Source: an uncultured Pseudomonadota bacterium (GTDB lineage: Bacteria; Pseudomonadota; Gammaproteobacteria; Steroidobacterales; Woeseiaceae). Taken from it: a stretch of 64,000 nt of DNA. The notes below the pieces were generated by a model, which saw only the letters and a program-made list of their open reading frames with translations, searched no databases and had not been told where the DNA came from. A program made the position numbers and the translations under genes. Positions within the stretch are counted from its first letter, which is position 1. Each line of letters starts with the position of its first letter. Of the stretch, positions 9,089-23,558 are shown in pieces. The stretch spans positions 682,001 through 746,000 of the forward strand of contig CAJXJW010000001.1 of NCBI GenBank assembly GCA_913055625.1, in the 5' to 3' direction.

Positions 9089-12000
9089 GCGCCGCGGCGG
9101 CGCCGTCGTTCGTGCACCTGCACGTGCACAGCGAATACTCCCTGGTCGACAGCACCGTGCGCATTCCCGAGCTCGTCGGCGGCTGCGTTGCCGACGGCAT
9201 GCCGGCGGTCGCGCTGACAGACCGAAACAACCTGTTCGGCATCGTCAAGTTCTACGGTAAGGCGATGGCGGCGGGCGTTAAACCGATCGTCGGCGCGGAC
9301 GTCGACGTCTTCGACGGTGACGAGCCGGACCGGCCGCACGCGCTCGTGCTGCTGTGCGCGGACAACGACGGCTACCGCAACCTGTCGCGGCTGCTGTCGC
9401 GCGCGTATCTCGAGGGGCAGCATCGGGGCCAGCCGATGCTGCGTCAGGAGTGGCTGGACGCGGACAGCACCCGCGGGCTCATCGCACTGTCCGGTGGCCT
9501 GCGGGGCGACGTGGGACAGGCGCTCGCGAACGCACATCCCGACCTGGCCGCCCGGCGCCTGGACCACTGGCTCGGTGTCTTCGGTGATCGCTACTATCTC
9601 GAGCTCATACGCACCGGCCGCCCGGGCGAAGAGGCCTGCGTGCAGGCCACGGTCGCGCTGGCGACGGATCACGGCGTCCCCGTCGTTGCAACGAACGACG
9701 TGCGTTTCGCGCGCCCGGACGGGTACTACGCACACGAGGCGCGCGTCTGTATTCGCGAAGGCCGGAGTCTCGGTGATGCCGACCGGCCGCGGCTCTACAG
9801 CGAACAGCAATACCTGAAGTCGGCTGCAGAGATGGCGGAGCGCTTCGCCGACGTGCCGCAGGCACTTGCGAACTCCGTGGCCATCGCGCAGCGCTGCAAT
9901 CTCGACCTCAGGCTCGGGACCAGCGTGCTGCCGGCGTTCCCGGTGCCGGCGGGCGAAACCGAAGCAGACTTTCTCGCCAGCGAGGCGCAGGCGGGCCTCG
10001 AACGCGTGCTCGCGTCGACCTTCGAGGCGGAGGACACGCCGGCGCCGGAGCGCGCGGCGCGGGCGGGGGTCTACCGCGAGCGTCTCGAGCGAGAGCTCGG
10101 GGTCATCCGCGACATGGGTTTCCCCGGTTACTTCCTGATCGTCGCGGATTTCATCCGCTGGGCGCGCGAGAACGACGTGCCGGTCGGGCCCGGCCGCGGC
10201 TCGGGTGCCGGCTCGCTGGTGGCGTGGGTGCTCGGTATCACGGACCTCGACCCGATCGCGCACGACCTGCTTTTCGAGCGCTTTCTGAACCCCGAGCGCG
10301 TGTCGATGCCGGACTTCGACATCGATTTCTGCATGGAGGGCCGCGACCGGGTCATCGAGTACGTGGCCGAGCGCTACGGGCGCGACCAGGTGGCGCAGAT
10401 CATCACGTTCGGCACGATGGCGGCGCGTGCGGTCATTCGCGATACCGGTCGTATCCTCGGGCAGCCGTACGGTTTCGTGGACCGCATCGCGAAGCAGGTG
10501 CCGTTCGAGATCGGCATGACGCTCGACCGTGCGCTGGAGCAGTCCGACGAGCTGGCGGCAATGTACCGCGACGACGAGGAAGTCGCGGCCATCATCGACC
10601 TGGCGAAGTCGCTGGAAGGGCTCGTGCGCAATGCCGGCAAGCATGCCGGCGGTGTCGTCATCGCGCCGGGTCCGCTGACCGACTTCACGCCGCTGTACTG
10701 CGAAGAAGGCGGCACCAACCTCGTGACGCAGCTCGACAAGGACGACGTCGAATCGATCGGCCTCGTCAAGTTCGACTTCCTCGGCCTGAAGACGCTGACG
10801 ATCATCGACTGGGCCGTGCAGAGCATCAACGAGCAGCAGCCGGACAAGCCGTTGGACATCGCGCGCATTCCCATGCGGGACGAGGCGACGTTCCGCCTGC
10901 TGCAGAGCTCCGCGACGGCCGCGGTGTTCCAGCTCGAATCGAGCGGCATGCGCGACCTCATCAAGCGGCTGCGGCCGGACCAGTTCGACGATCTTGTCGC
11001 GCTCGTCGCGCTGTTCCGCCCGGGGCCGCTGCAGTCCGGCATGGTGGACGACTTCATCGCGCGCAAGCACGCGACGAACAGCGCGGACATCGATTACCTG
11101 CACCCGGACCTCAAGCCGGTGCTGGAAGAGACCTACGGCGTCATCCTGTACCAGGAGCAGGTGATGCAGATCGCACAGGTACTGGCCGGCTACACACTCG
11201 GCGGCGCAGACTTGCTGCGGCGGGCCATGGGCAAGAAGAAGCCGGAGGAGATGGCGAAGCAGCGCGAGATCTTCATGGCTGGCGCGACGGAGCGCGGGGT
11301 CGCGGAAGCCACGGCGACGCGCATCTTCGACCTGATGGAGAAGTTCGCCGGCTACGGCTTCAACAAGTCGCACTCGGCGGCCTACGCGGTGCTGTCCTAC
11401 CAGACGGCGTACCTGAAAGCGCACTACCCGGCGGCGTTCATGGCCGCCGTGATGAGCGCGGACCTCGACAACACAGACCGGCTCGTCACGCTGAAGGACG
11501 ATTGTCGGCAGCTCGGGCTCACGCTCGAGCCGCCGGACGTCAACCGCTCCGGGTATCACTTCAGCGTCTCGAGCGAGCAGTCGATCCTGTACGGGCTCGG
11601 TGCCATCAAGGGCGTCGGCCGTGGTGCCGTCGAGTCGCTGATCGCCGAGCGCGAGCGCAATGGCCCGTTCCGGTCGCTGCGCGACTTCTGCCGGCGCCTC
11701 GACCACGAGAAGATCAACCGCCGCGCCGTGGAGGCGATGATCAAGTCCGGCGCGCTCGGTGCCTTCGGCGTGTCCCGCCGCGCACTGATGGAGGCGTTGC
11801 CGGACGCGCTGCAGGGCGCGGAGCAGCACGCGCGCGCCGCGGCGGCCGGGCAAAACGACATGTTCGGCCTGGAGGTGTCGCCGGCGGCGGACGACGGCCC
11901 GGAGCCGGGTACGCCGGACCCGGGCGAGTGGCAGGAGCGCGATCTGTTGCGCAACGAGAAGGAAGCGCTCGGCCTGTACCTTACCGGTCACCCGTTTCAC

Positions 12001-12618
12001 GCGATCGCGCAGGATGCGCGGCATTTCGTCGACGGGCGCCTCGGCGACCTGGCGGGCGAGCCGGCGCCGGTGCGCGCCGACGGCGAGCGCAGTTTCGCGG
12101 CGCGGCGCGAAGTCTCGGTCGCGGGGCTGATCGTCGACATGCGCAAGCGCGGCAACCGCGTGAGCGTGGTCCTCGATGACGATACCGGCCGCATGGAAGT
12201 CAGCCTGTTCAGCGAGGCGTTCCAGAATTTCCGGCACCTGCTCGTGAAGGACGAGATCGTGGTGGTGTCGGGAGGGTTGCGCTATGACGATTTTCTCGGC
12301 GCGTGGACCGTGAACGCGAAAGACGTGCTGAGCATCGACCGCGTCATCGAGAGCCGGGCGCGCGGCCTGCTGCTCAGGCTCGCGCCGAACGGGCACGGCG
12401 AGCAGCTCCTGACCCGCCTGCACGACGTGCTGTTGCCGTACCGGGAGGGCCATTGCGACGTCGCGATCCAGTACTACGGCGACCGTGCGGCGGCCCGGCT
12501 GGACCTCGGCCCGGACTGGACGGTCAAGCCGAGCCGCGAGCTCAGGGACAAGCTCGCGGAGCTGCTCGGGGCCCGGAACGTTCGCCTGGTGTACACACCC
12601 GGCCGGGAAATCATGTAA
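9085..12618 (+). CDS. dnaE: DNA polymerase III alpha subunit
   Basis: Replicative polymerase catalytic subunit. GTG at 9085 overlaps the rnhB stop (GTGA); 1177 residues, close to E. coli DnaE. An N-terminal PHP domain begins [14 protein letters not shown] (residues 8-21). The catalytic aspartates are in PDFDIDF (Asp410, Asp412) and in VKFDFLGLK. The finger domain, the tandem helix-hairpin-helix region ([14 protein letters not shown]) and a C-terminal OB fold (about residues 1005-1080) follow. Placed between rnhB and accA as is typical. Confidence 0.97.
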   Translation: MSAAAAPSFVHLHVHSEYSLVDSTVRIPELVGGCVADGMPAVALTDRNNLFGIVKFYGKAMAAGVKPIVGADVDVFDGDEPDRPHALVLLCADNDGYRNLSRLLSRAYLEGQHRGQPMLRQEWLDADSTRGLIALSGGLRGDVGQALANAHPDLAARRLDHWLGVFGDRYYLELIRTGRPGEEACVQATVALATDHGVPVVATNDVRFARPDGYYAHEARVCIREGRSLGDADRPRLYSEQQYLKSAAEMAERFADVPQALANSVAIAQRCNLDLRLGTSVLPAFPVPAGETEADFLASEAQAGLERVLASTFEAEDTPAPERAARAGVYRERLERELGVIRDMGFPGYFLIVADFIRWARENDVPVGPGRGSGAGSLVAWVLGITDLDPIAHDLLFERFLNPERVSMPDFDIDFCMEGRDRVIEYVAERYGRDQVAQIITFGTMAARAVIRDTGRILGQPYGFVDRIAKQVPFEIGMTLDRALEQSDELAAMYRDDEEVAAIIDLAKSLEGLVRNAGKHAGGVVIAPGPLTDFTPLYCEEGGTNLVTQLDKDDVESIGLVKFDFLGLKTLTIIDWAVQSINEQQPDKPLDIARIPMRDEATFRLLQSSATAAVFQLESSGMRDLIKRLRPDQFDDLVALVALFRPGPLQSGMVDDFIARKHATNSADIDYLHPDLKPVLEETYGVILYQEQVMQIAQVLAGYTLGGADLLRRAMGKKKPEEMAKQREIFMAGATERGVAEATATRIFDLMEKFAGYGFNKSHSAAYAVLSYQTAYLKAHYPAAFMAAVMSADLDNTDRLVTLKDDCRQLGLTLEPPDVNRSGYHFSVSSEQSILYGLGAIKGVGRGAVESLIAERERNGPFRSLRDFCRRLDHEKINRRAVEAMIKSGALGAFGVSRRALMEALPDALQGAEQHARAAAAGQNDMFGLEVSPAADDGPEPGTPDPGEWQERDLLRNEKEALGLYLTGHPFHAIAQDARHFVDGRLGDLAGEPAPVRADGERSFAARREVSVAGLIVDMRKRGNRVSVVLDDDTGRMEVSLFSEAFQNFRHLLVKDEIVVVSGGLRYDDFLGAWTVNAKDVLSIDRVIESRARGLLLRLAPNGHGEQLLTRLHDVLLPYREGHCDVAIQYYGDRAAARLDLGPDWTVKPSRELRDKLAELLGARNVRLVYTPGREIM

Positions 12619-12649
12619 GGTCTGCGATCCGGCACGAACTTTTGCGCAC

Positions 12650-13609
12650 ATGGACCTGAAATTTCTGGATTTCGAGCAACCTATCGCCGAGCTCGAGGCG
12701 AAGATCGACGAGCTGCGATTCGTCGGTGACGACTCCGAAATCAACATCAACGAGGAAGTGGCGCGGCTGCGCGCGAAGAGTGAGGCGCAGACCAAGAGCA
12801 TCTTCTCCAAGTTGACGGCCTGGCAGATCGCGCAGGTCGCCCGCCACCCGAGCCGGCCGTACACGCTCGACTACCTGCAGGAGATCGCGCCGGATTTCCA
12901 GGAGCTGCACGGCGACCGCATGTACGCCGACGACCCGGCGATCGTCGGCGGCGTCGCCCGGCTCGACGGCCGTGCGGTGATGATCATCGGCCACCAGAAG
13001 GGCCGGGACACCAAGGAGCGCGTGCGCCGCAACCACGGCATGCCGAAGCCGGAGGGCTACCGCAAGGCCCAGCGCCTCATGCGCCTGGCGGAGAAATACG
13101 CGCTGCCGGTGGTCACGCTGATCGACACGATGGGCGCCTACCCCGGCGTCGGTGCCGAGGAGCGCGGGCAGAGCGAGGCGATCGCAAGCTGCCTGTACCT
13201 GATGGCCGGCCTCCGGACGCCGATCGTCAGCCTCGTGATCGGCGAGGGCGGCTCCGGCGGCGCGCTCGCCATCGGCGTGTCGGACCGGCTGCTGATGCTG
13301 CAATACAGCGTGTATTCGGTCATTTCGCCGGAAGGCTGCGCGTCGATTCTCTGGAAGAGCGCGGAAAAGGCGGAGGAGGCCGCCGAGGCCATGCGCATCA
13401 CGGCGAGCAGCCTGAAGAAGTTCGGCCTCGTGGACGAAGTCCTCGACGAGCCGCTCGGCGGCGCCCACCGCGATCCGAAGGCGATGGCCGACGTCATCCG
13501 CAACGCGCTGGCGAAACACCTGGATGACCTCGCGCAGCTGCCCGTCGAGCAGCTCCTCGAGACGCGCCAGCGCCGCCTGGCCGGCTTCGGACAATTCAAG
13601 GAAACGTGA
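12650..13609 (+). CDS. accA: Acetyl-CoA carboxylase carboxyltransferase subunit alpha
   Basis: With AccD it transfers the carboxyl group from biotin to acetyl-CoA, giving malonyl-CoA for fatty acid synthesis. ATG 12650 begins [12 protein letters not shown], the usual N-terminus; 319 residues. Conserved blocks [29 protein letters not shown] and [14 protein letters not shown] (oxyanion and CoA-binding regions) are all present. 31 bp after dnaE; its stop overlaps tilS by 4 bp. Confidence 0.97.
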   Translation: MDLKFLDFEQPIAELEAKIDELRFVGDDSEININEEVARLRAKSEAQTKSIFSKLTAWQIAQVARHPSRPYTLDYLQEIAPDFQELHGDRMYADDPAIVGGVARLDGRAVMIIGHQKGRDTKERVRRNHGMPKPEGYRKAQRLMRLAEKYALPVVTLIDTMGAYPGVGAEERGQSEAIASCLYLMAGLRTPIVSLVIGEGGSGGALAIGVSDRLLMLQYSVYSVISPEGCASILWKSAEKAEEAAEAMRITASSLKKFGLVDEVLDEPLGGAHRDPKAMADVIRNALAKHLDDLAQLPVEQLLETRQRRLAGFGQFKET

Positions 13610-14958
13610 CCCTCGACCCGGCGTGGCTGCACGGCACGCTCCGGAGCCTCGAATCGACCTCGGCCCGGCCGGCCCGCTACGTGCTCGCCCTGAGTGGCGG
13701 CCTCGACTCGACCGTCTTGCTGCACCTGCTCGCCGGTACGCGCGGGATGCACGACGTGCCGATCACGGCCGTACACGTCGACCACGGCCTGCACGACGAA
13801 TCGGGACGATGGGCCGAAGCCGCGAGCGAGGTCGCCGCGTCGCTCGGCGTTTCGTGCCGCATCGTCCGCGTCGACGTCGGTCGGGACGGCGGCCCTGAGG
13901 CCGCGGCGCGGGATGCGCGTTACGCGGCACTGGCGGCACTCCTGCAGGAGGGCGACTGGCTCCTGTCCGCCCATCACCGGAACGACCAGGCCGAAACCCT
14001 GCTGCTGAACCTGATGCGCGGCAGCGGGCCCGAGGGGCTCGCTGCCATGCCGGCATCGCGTCCGTTCGGCCGCGGGCGACTCGTCCGGCCCCTGCTCTCG
14101 GTCACGCGGGACGTATTGCAGGCCTACGCCGAGGCAGAATCGCTGTCGTGGACCGACGATCCGAGCAACGCCGATACGGCGTTCGATCGCAATTTCCTGC
14201 GCCGCGACGTCCTGCCCGCGCTCAGCCGGCGCTGGCCGGACAGCATCGCGCGTATCGCGCAGAGCGCGGCGCACCTGGGCGACGTCGGCGAGCTGCTGCA
14301 GGAGGTCGCGGATGCCGATCTCGCAGCGATGAGCGCGGCGCCGGGCCGCGTGACCGTGAGCCGCCTGCTGACCCTGGGCCGCGAGCGCCGGGCGCAGGTG
14401 CTGCGCCGCGCCGCCGAACGAGCGGGCGTGCCGAAACCCACTGCCCGCGCGTTGCGCGAGATCGTGTCGTCCCTGCTGGACGCGCGCGAGGATGCATTGC
14501 CGGTCGTGCAGTGGTCGGGCGCCGAATGCCGCCGCTACCGGGACACGTTGTACCTGGCGCCGGCGTTCCCGGACCCGACGTTCGACGGGCTCCCACTGAC
14601 GGCCGCGGCACCGGCCGAGCTCGGCGCCGGCTTCGGAACGCTCGCCCTCGCCATGCATCCGACGGCCGGCCTCGATCCCGCCCGCGTTGCGGCCGGCCTG
14701 GTCCTGCGGCGGCGCAAGGGTGGTGAAGAAATAAGGCCGTATGGTCAGCGACATACGCGCAAACTCAAGAAACTGCTTCAGGAACGTGGCGTCCTGCCGT
14801 GGCGGCGCGACGCACTCCCGCTCGTGTACGCGGGCGACGCACTCGTTGCCGTCGGCGACCTGTGGATCGCGGCGGACGCCATCGCGGAACCGGGCTACGC
14901 GCTCCGCTGGCGGGACGCGCCGGCGTACCTCGAGGCGCCCGTCGACGGTCCTCCGTGA
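13606..14958 (+). CDS. tilS: tRNA(Ile)-lysidine synthase
   Basis: Converts cytidine-34 of the CAU anticodon tRNA to lysidine using ATP and lysine, changing its identity from Met to Ile. GTG start overlapping accA by 4 bp; 450 residues. The PP-loop ATPase motif [10 protein letters not shown] is near residue 25, the [14 protein letters not shown] motif follows, and the C-terminal tRNA-binding domain contains [13 protein letters not shown]. Last gene of the long uppS-to-tilS plus-strand run; a strong hairpin lies 70 bp after its stop. Confidence 0.95.
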   Translation: MTLDPAWLHGTLRSLESTSARPARYVLALSGGLDSTVLLHLLAGTRGMHDVPITAVHVDHGLHDESGRWAEAASEVAASLGVSCRIVRVDVGRDGGPEAAARDARYAALAALLQEGDWLLSAHHRNDQAETLLLNLMRGSGPEGLAAMPASRPFGRGRLVRPLLSVTRDVLQAYAEAESLSWTDDPSNADTAFDRNFLRRDVLPALSRRWPDSIARIAQSAAHLGDVGELLQEVADADLAAMSAAPGRVTVSRLLTLGRERRAQVLRRAAERAGVPKPTARALREIVSSLLDAREDALPVVQWSGAECRRYRDTLYLAPAFPDPTFDGLPLTAAAPAELGAGFGTLALAMHPTAGLDPARVAAGLVLRRRKGGEEIRPYGQRHTRKLKKLLQERGVLPWRRDALPLVYAGDALVAVGDLWIAADAIAEPGYALRWRDAPAYLEAPVDGPP

Positions 14959-14987
14959 TTGTCTGCACGGGGTCGATCTGATAACGT
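14959..14987 (+). promoter_or_regulatory. Candidate pyrG promoter
   Basis: TTGTCT (14959-14964), a 17-bp spacer and TAACGT (14982-14987) directly follow the tilS stop. A transcript from here would start near 14993-14996 and contain the whole antiterminator/terminator leader of pyrG. The -35 is fair and the -10 is weak. Confidence 0.4.
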
Positions 14988-14991
14988 CTAA

Positions 14992-18894
<3,903 letters not shown>

Positions 18895-18917
18895 GCCGCT
18901 GAAATCGGGGAATCCAC

Positions 18918-19211
18918 TTGTCCACAACGCGCTGGATGCTGATCGTGCTGGGGTGCATCGCCGCGGCACTCATCGGCGAACTGATGTTCGCCGATACGGG
19001 CTACCGCAAGACGCTGGGCCTGCGTTCGGCTGTCGCCGAGCAGCGGGCCCTGAACGCGGAACTCGCGGCGCGCAATGCCGCGCTCGATGCCGAAGTGGTG
19101 AACCTCAAGGAGGGACGGGAAGCCGCCGAGGAGCGGGCGCGGACGGACCTCGGCCTGATCGGGCCCGGCGAGACCTTCTACCAGGTCGTTTCCCGAAACG
19201 ACGCCCGCTGA
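18918..19211 (+). CDS. ftsB: Cell division protein FtsB
   Basis: Small bitopic protein that forms the FtsQLB complex regulating septal peptidoglycan synthesis. TTG start at 18918 with GGGGAA upstream; 97 residues: a short cytoplasmic tail, one membrane segment (about residues 7-23), a leucine-zipper-like coiled coil, and the diagnostic C-terminal ERARTDLGLIGPGETFYQ. Follows eno as in E. coli. In most relatives ispD and ispF come next; here truD starts 6 bp later. Confidence 0.93.
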   Translation: MSTTRWMLIVLGCIAAALIGELMFADTGYRKTLGLRSAVAEQRALNAELAARNAALDAEVVNLKEGREAAEERARTDLGLIGPGETFYQVVSRNDAR

Positions 19212-19217
19212 TCCGCC

Positions 19218-20255
19218 ATGACGACGGCCCCGGACGCGCTCCCGGACTGGGCGCGTGCGCACGGTGCGCCGGTCTGTGCCGCCCGCCTGCGCTCCGAGGC
19301 CGCGGATTTTCGTGTCGACGAGATCATGGGCTTCGCGCCCGACGGGGACGGCGAGCACGACTGGCTGTGGATCGAGAAGACCGGCGCGAACACCGCGTGG
19401 GTCGCGCGCCAGCTCGCGCGCCACGCCGGCATCCCGGGGCGCGATGTCGGCTACTGCGGCCTGAAGGACCGGGACGCGGTCACGACGCAGGCGTTTACGG
19501 TCCGCCGGCCGGGGCGGGAGGGCACCGACTGGGGGGCGTTCTCCGCCGACGGCGTGCGCATTCTCGACGCCACTCGCCACGGCCGCAAGCTCAGGCGCGG
19601 CGCGCACCGCGGCAATCGCTTTCGCATCGTCGCCCGATCGGCGGACGCAACGCTGCCGGGCGGCGCGCTCACAGAGCGCTGGCGACGGATCGCTGCGGCC
19701 GGTGTTCCGAATTACTTCGGTGAACAGCGCTTCGGTCACGCCGCGTCCAACCTCGGCCTGGCCCGCGCGGTGCTCCTCGAACGCCGGCGCGTGCCGCGCG
19801 AGAAACGCTCGATCGCGTTGTCCGCAGCCCGTGGCTGGCTGTTCAATCACGGCCTCGCGGCGCGGGTCGCGAGCGGCGACTGGGACCGCTTGCTGCCGGG
19901 GGACCTCGCGAACCTGGCCGGCAGTCGCAGCGTGTTCGCGGTCGAAGCCGTCACTCCGGAGCTCGTTACGCGCTGCGCGGCCGCCGACCTTCATCCCTGC
20001 GGCACGTTGTGGGGGCGCGGCGCGCCCTGCTGCCGCGGCGAGGCCGCCGACCGCGAACTCGGCGCGCTGGCGGATGAACGTACGCTCGCCGACGCGCTTG
20101 CCGCCGCCGGCGTCGACGCGGATCACCGCCCGCTGCGGTTGATGCCCGCCGACGCGTCGCTCGAGGTGTCGGACCGCGCCGCGGCGTTCGAATTCACGCT
20201 GCCGCCCGGCGCCTTCGCCACGGTTGTGCTGCGCGAGATCCTCAGCGCGATCTGA
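19218..20255 (+). CDS. truD: tRNA pseudouridine(13) synthase TruD
   Basis: Isomerises uridine-13 of tRNA(Glu) to pseudouridine. 345 residues. The catalytic Asp lies in YCGLKDRDAVTTQAF near residue 80; HRGNRF and NYFGEQRFG are also conserved. Only 6 bp separate it from ftsB, which removes the usual ispD-ispF pair. Its 3' end overlaps the convergent smr gene by 14 bp. Confidence 0.95.
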   Translation: MTTAPDALPDWARAHGAPVCAARLRSEAADFRVDEIMGFAPDGDGEHDWLWIEKTGANTAWVARQLARHAGIPGRDVGYCGLKDRDAVTTQAFTVRRPGREGTDWGAFSADGVRILDATRHGRKLRRGAHRGNRFRIVARSADATLPGGALTERWRRIAAAGVPNYFGEQRFGHAASNLGLARAVLLERRRVPREKRSIALSAARGWLFNHGLAARVASGDWDRLLPGDLANLAGSRSVFAVEAVTPELVTRCAAADLHPCGTLWGRGAPCCRGEAADRELGALADERTLADALAAAGVDADHRPLRLMPADASLEVSDRAAAFEFTLPPGAFATVVLREILSAI

Positions 20256-20769
20256 GAAGGACGTAGACCGCGCCGGTGCCGCCATCCACCTGGCGGGTGG
20301 ACACGAAGGCCAGGACCGCGTCCCAGCGCCGCAACCAGCGATTCACGTTCGGTTTCAACACCGCGCCGCGTTGCCCGGACCCGAGCCCCTTGCCATGCAC
20401 GACGCGCACGCAACGCTTGCCGCTCGATACGGCATCTTCGATGAAGGCGCCGAGGCGCTCGCGCGCCTCGGTGACGGTCATGCCGTGCAGGTCGATTTCG
20501 CCCTGCACGGCGAAGCTGCCGCGCGCGAGCTTGCGCATCGTGCGCCGTCCGACCGACGGCCGCTGGAATCGCAGCGCTTCGCCGCTGCCCGCATGGATGT
20601 CGTCGATGTCGGCGTCGAGGCTCTCGCGCAGCACCTGCGCCTCGTCCGCGCGCGTGAACCGGGCGCGCGGCTTCGGGCGCGGCCGTCGCAGCGGTGCGCG
20701 GGGTTCGGACTTCACCGGCCGCGCGTCGGCCACGGCCCGCCGAAACATGTCGATGTCGTCGTCGTTCAC
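20242..20769 (-). CDS. smrA: Smr-domain endonuclease-like protein (SmrA type)
   Basis: Stand-alone Smr (small MutS-related) domain protein; family members nick or cleave nucleic acids. 175 residues from a GTG start (MNDDDIDMFRRAV), chosen because it reproduces the SmrA N-terminus; an ATG lies seven codons later. A basic linker (PRPKPRARF) precedes the Smr domain with IDLHGMTVTEARERL and VVHGKGLGSG, the two conserved motifs. Convergent with truD (14 bp overlap) and divergent from surE, sharing an 84-bp promoter region. Confidence 0.88.
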   Translation of the reverse strand: MNDDDIDMFRRAVADARPVKSEPRAPLRRPRPKPRARFTRADEAQVLRESLDADIDDIHAGSGEALRFQRPSVGRRTMRKLARGSFAVQGEIDLHGMTVTEARERLGAFIEDAVSSGKRCVRVVHGKGLGSGQRGAVLKPNVNRWLRRWDAVLAFVSTRQVDGGTGAVYVLLRSR

Positions 20770-20798
20770 GGCAAGCCTATGGAATGCGACGGTTGTTG

Positions 20799-20806
20799 AG
20801 TATAGT
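20799..20806. promoter_or_regulatory. Overlapping divergent -10 elements for smrA and surE
   Basis: The octamer AGTATAGT reads as a -10 on both strands: TATAGT on the plus strand (20801-20806, toward surE) and TATACT on the minus strand (20804-20799, toward smrA). Each differs from TATAAT at one position. No good -35 is seen on either side. The 84-bp gap between the two starts (20770-20853) holds nothing else recognisable. Confidence 0.45.
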
Positions 20807-20853
20807 GAGCGCCTCCCTGGCCGCCAAACGCTTTGTCGCTCGTCAATCGCAGA

Positions 20854-21600
20854 ATGAAGATCCTCGTAAGTAACGACGACGGGTACATGGCCACGGGCAT
20901 CAACGTGCTGACCGAAGCGCTGGAGGCCGTCGCCGACGTCGTCGTCGTCGCGCCGGACCGCAACCGGTCGGCTGCCAGCAATTCGTTGACGCTGTCGTCG
21001 CCCCTGCGGGTGACGCGCACGGGCGAGAACCGCTATGCCGTGAACGGCACGCCATCGGATTGCGTGCACCTCGCGCTGACGGGGTTTCTCGACTACGAGC
21101 CCGATCTCGTCGTCTCCGGCATCAATCACGGCGCGAACCTGGGCGACGACGTCATCTATTCGGGCACGGTCGCCGCGGCGATGGAAGGCCGGTTTCTGGG
21201 CTGGCCGACGATCGCCGTGTCGCTCGTCGGGCACCGCCTGACGCATTTCGACACGGCGGCCAGGGTCGTTACGGACATGATCCGGAAGCTCGAGCATTCG
21301 GCGCTCGCTGCGGACGTGATCCTGAACGTCAACGTGCCGGACGTGCCGTTCGACGAGTTGAACGGCGTGCGGGCAGCGCGCCTCGGCTTCCGGCACAAGT
21401 CGGAGCCCATCGTGCGATCCGAGGACCCGCACGGCCGGACGATCTACTGGGTCGGGCCGGCCGGTCAGGGCCAGGACGCGGGGCCGGGCACGGACTTCCA
21501 TGCGATCAGCGAGGGCGCCGCGTCGGTGACGCCGCTGAAGGTGGACCTGACGCGTCACGATGCCCTGACCCGCGTGCAGGACTGGTTGTCGTCCGGATGA
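20854..21600 (+). CDS. surE: 5'/3'-nucleotidase SurE
   Basis: Metal-dependent nucleoside-monophosphate phosphatase linked to stationary-phase survival. I chose ATG 20854 ([16 protein letters not shown]), matching the family; an in-frame TTG 21 bp upstream is less likely. 248 residues. The metal-binding [31 protein letters not shown] and [11 protein letters not shown] motifs are intact. Stop overlaps the pcm start (ATGA). Confidence 0.96.
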   Translation: MKILVSNDDGYMATGINVLTEALEAVADVVVVAPDRNRSAASNSLTLSSPLRVTRTGENRYAVNGTPSDCVHLALTGFLDYEPDLVVSGINHGANLGDDVIYSGTVAAAMEGRFLGWPTIAVSLVGHRLTHFDTAARVVTDMIRKLEHSALAADVILNVNVPDVPFDELNGVRAARLGFRHKSEPIVRSEDPHGRTIYWVGPAGQGQDAGPGTDFHAISEGAASVTPLKVDLTRHDALTRVQDWLSSG

Positions 21601-22250
21601 ACCTGCGTGCCGGCATCGGGATGACCTCGGCCAGGACGCGCGACCGGCTGGTGAACCGATTGAGGGAACAGGGTATCCGCAACCCGCAGGTCCTGGAGCA
21701 GATTCGCTCGGTGCCGCGGCACCTTTTCGTCGATGAGGCGCTCGCGAGCCGGGCCTACGAGGACACCGCGTTGCCCATCGGTCATGGCCAGACGATCAGC
21801 CAACCGTACGTCGTGGCGCGCATGACCGAGGCCTTGCTCGACGGCTTCACCGGCGAGTCCGTGCTCGAGATCGGCACGGGCTGCGGCTACCAGACCGCGG
21901 TGCTCGCGCCGCTCGTGAAGAAGATCTATTCCGTCGAGCGTATTCGCGAATTGCTGACGCGGACGCGCCAGCGGTTGCGTGACCTCGATATCTACAACGT
22001 GCAGTTTCGTCCCGGCGACGGCTGGGAGGGGTGGCCGAAGTACGCGCCCTACGACGGCATCATCGTCGCGGCGGCGGCGCCGGTCCTGCCGGAGAAACTG
22101 CTGGCGCAACTCGCACCGGGCGGCAGGCTGGTCATGCCGGTCGGGCCGCCGGGGCGGCAGGACCTCACCGTCGTCACCCGGCACGACGATCACTTCGAAC
22201 AGGCGTCACTCGGTGCCGTGAGTTTCGTGCCGCTCGTGCCGGGACGCTGA
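21597..22250 (+). CDS. pcm: Protein-L-isoaspartate O-methyltransferase
   Basis: Repairs isoaspartyl damage in ageing proteins by SAM-dependent methylation. 217 residues. [20 protein letters not shown] and the SAM-binding [16 protein letters not shown] are diagnostic. The N-terminus is longer than in E. coli by about ten residues. Overlaps surE by 4 bp and the next gene by 1 bp, consistent with one operon up to nlpD/rpoS. Confidence 0.96.
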   Translation: MNLRAGIGMTSARTRDRLVNRLREQGIRNPQVLEQIRSVPRHLFVDEALASRAYEDTALPIGHGQTISQPYVVARMTEALLDGFTGESVLEIGTGCGYQTAVLAPLVKKIYSVERIRELLTRTRQRLRDLDIYNVQFRPGDGWEGWPKYAPYDGIIVAAAAPVLPEKLLAQLAPGGRLVMPVGPPGRQDLTVVTRHDDHFEQASLGAVSFVPLVPGR

Positions 22251-22831
22251 TGGCGATATTCGGGCCCCTTTACGATCGCGTCATGCGCTGGTCTCGGCAC
22301 CGGCACGCGGAATGGTACCTCGGTGCCATGAGCTTCGCGGAGTCGTCGTTCTTCCCGATTCCCGTCGACGTGATGCTGGCGCCGATGTGCATGGCGAGTC
22401 CGCACCGCGCCTGGCGCTTCGCGCTGAATGCGACCGTCTTTTCCGTGCTCGGTGGTCTTGCCGGCTATGCGATCGGCTTCCTCGCGTTCGAATTGATCGA
22501 GCCGTGGTTGCGCGAGTCGCATTACTGGGACGCCTATGTCACGGCCAGGGACTGGTTCGACCAGTACGGGTTCTGGACCGTGTTCGTCGCCGGCTTCTCG
22601 CCGATACCCTACAAGGTGTTCACGATCGCGGCCGGCGTCGCCAACCTCGCGCTGCCGGGCTTTTTCATCGCCTCGCTGATCGGCCGCGGCGCGCGCTTCT
22701 TCCTGGTGGCCGGCGTCGTGTATTACGCGGGGCCGCGGCTCGAAGCGGTGCTGCTCCGGTACATCGAACGCGTCGGCTGGGCCGTCGTCGCGTTGTCCGC
22801 CGTGGTCATCGGGTACCTGATGCTGCGCTGA
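22250..22831 (+). CDS. YqaA/DedA-type membrane protein (VTT domain)
   Basis: Inner-membrane protein of the YqaA branch of the DedA/VTT superfamily; precise role unknown, relatives are linked to membrane homeostasis and lipid scrambling. 193 residues. The family segments SFAESSFFPIPVDVMLAPM and FWTVFVAGFSPIPYKVFTIA (re-entrant helix with conserved Pro) are clear, with about four membrane spans. Start overlaps the pcm stop (TGATG). A gene of this type between pcm and nlpD is common in the class. Confidence 0.85.
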   Translation: MAIFGPLYDRVMRWSRHRHAEWYLGAMSFAESSFFPIPVDVMLAPMCMASPHRAWRFALNATVFSVLGGLAGYAIGFLAFELIEPWLRESHYWDAYVTARDWFDQYGFWTVFVAGFSPIPYKVFTIAAGVANLALPGFFIASLIGRGARFFLVAGVVYYAGPRLEAVLLRYIERVGWAVVALSAVVIGYLMLR

Positions 22832-22833
22832 CG

Positions 22834-23496
22834 ATGATCGCGCGCACCCTGTTGCTCGTCGCGTTCCTGTTCGTCGCCGCGTGCGGTCCTTCGACCCGGT
22901 ACACGCGTGATGCCGACACGCACGTCGTCCGGCGCGGAGAAACGTTGTTCTCCATCGCCGAACGCTACAACCTGACCACGGCGCAGCTGGTGCGCTGGAA
23001 CCGGATCGGCGACGGCTCGCTGATCTACCCGGGGCAGGTCATCCGGCTGTCACCGCCGCCTGGCAGCGCCGCGCGGTCTTCGTCGCCGACACGCCGCTCT
23101 CTGCCGGAAATTCCCGACCAGCCCGCACCGGGCTTCGCCTGGCCGACCGCGGGCCGGATCAACGTCGAGTTCGGCGGCACGCCGGGGCCGGGAACCGGCG
23201 TGCTGATCGACGGAAAGCGGGGGCAGGCGGTCATTGCCGCGGCGTCGGGGACGGTCGTCTACGCGGGCAGTGGACTCATCGGATACGGGCAGCTTATTAT
23301 CCTGAAGCACAATGACACCTACCTCAGTACCTACGGGTACAACGCGACATTGCTCGTCAGGGAAGGTCAGAACGTCCGTCAGGGACAACGGATCGCGACG
23401 ATGGGTGAAGGGCCGGAGCACAAGCCGCGGCTGCACTTCGAGATTCGTCGAAACGGCAACCCGGTGAATCCGCGACAGTTTTTGCCGCCGCGGTAG
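22834..23496 (+). CDS. nlpD: NlpD-like lipoprotein: LysM plus degenerate M23 domain
   Basis: Septal activator of the amidase AmiC in relatives. 220 residues. A lipobox VAAC puts the lipidated Cys at residue 17. A LysM domain (THVVRRGETLFSIAERYNL, about residues 30-75) binds peptidoglycan. The C-terminal M23/LytM fold lacks zinc ligands: the usual HxH near the end reads RLHFEI, and the first His/Asp site reads GTGVLIDG. Such degeneracy is normal for NlpD, which activates rather than cuts. 62 bp before rpoS. Confidence 0.92.
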   Translation: MIARTLLLVAFLFVAACGPSTRYTRDADTHVVRRGETLFSIAERYNLTTAQLVRWNRIGDGSLIYPGQVIRLSPPPGSAARSSSPTRRSLPEIPDQPAPGFAWPTAGRINVEFGGTPGPGTGVLIDGKRGQAVIAAASGTVVYAGSGLIGYGQLIILKHNDTYLSTYGYNATLLVREGQNVRQGQRIATMGEGPEHKPRLHFEIRRNGNPVNPRQFLPPR

Positions 23497-23558
23497 CAGC
23501 ATCGCCGGAAGCCGGCCAAGCCACGGCCCGTGCCGCCGCTTCTTGAGAGGAGAGCGGA

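Noticed and set aside
12635-12665. GAACTT before accA as a sigma-E promoter
   Set aside because: The -10 would fall inside the coding region after the ATG and the sequence there does not match.
6076-12864. Very long minus-strand open frames opposite lpxD-lpxB and dnaE (up to about 1300 codons)
   Set aside because: They mirror strongly conserved plus-strand genes, have Arg/His/Asp-rich low-complexity translations and no recognisable motifs; at this GC content stops are rare in shadow frames.
22834-23496. NlpD-like protein as an active M23 endopeptidase
   Set aside because: Zinc-ligand positions are substituted (RLHFEI in place of HLHFE-type, no His in the first site), as in known activators.
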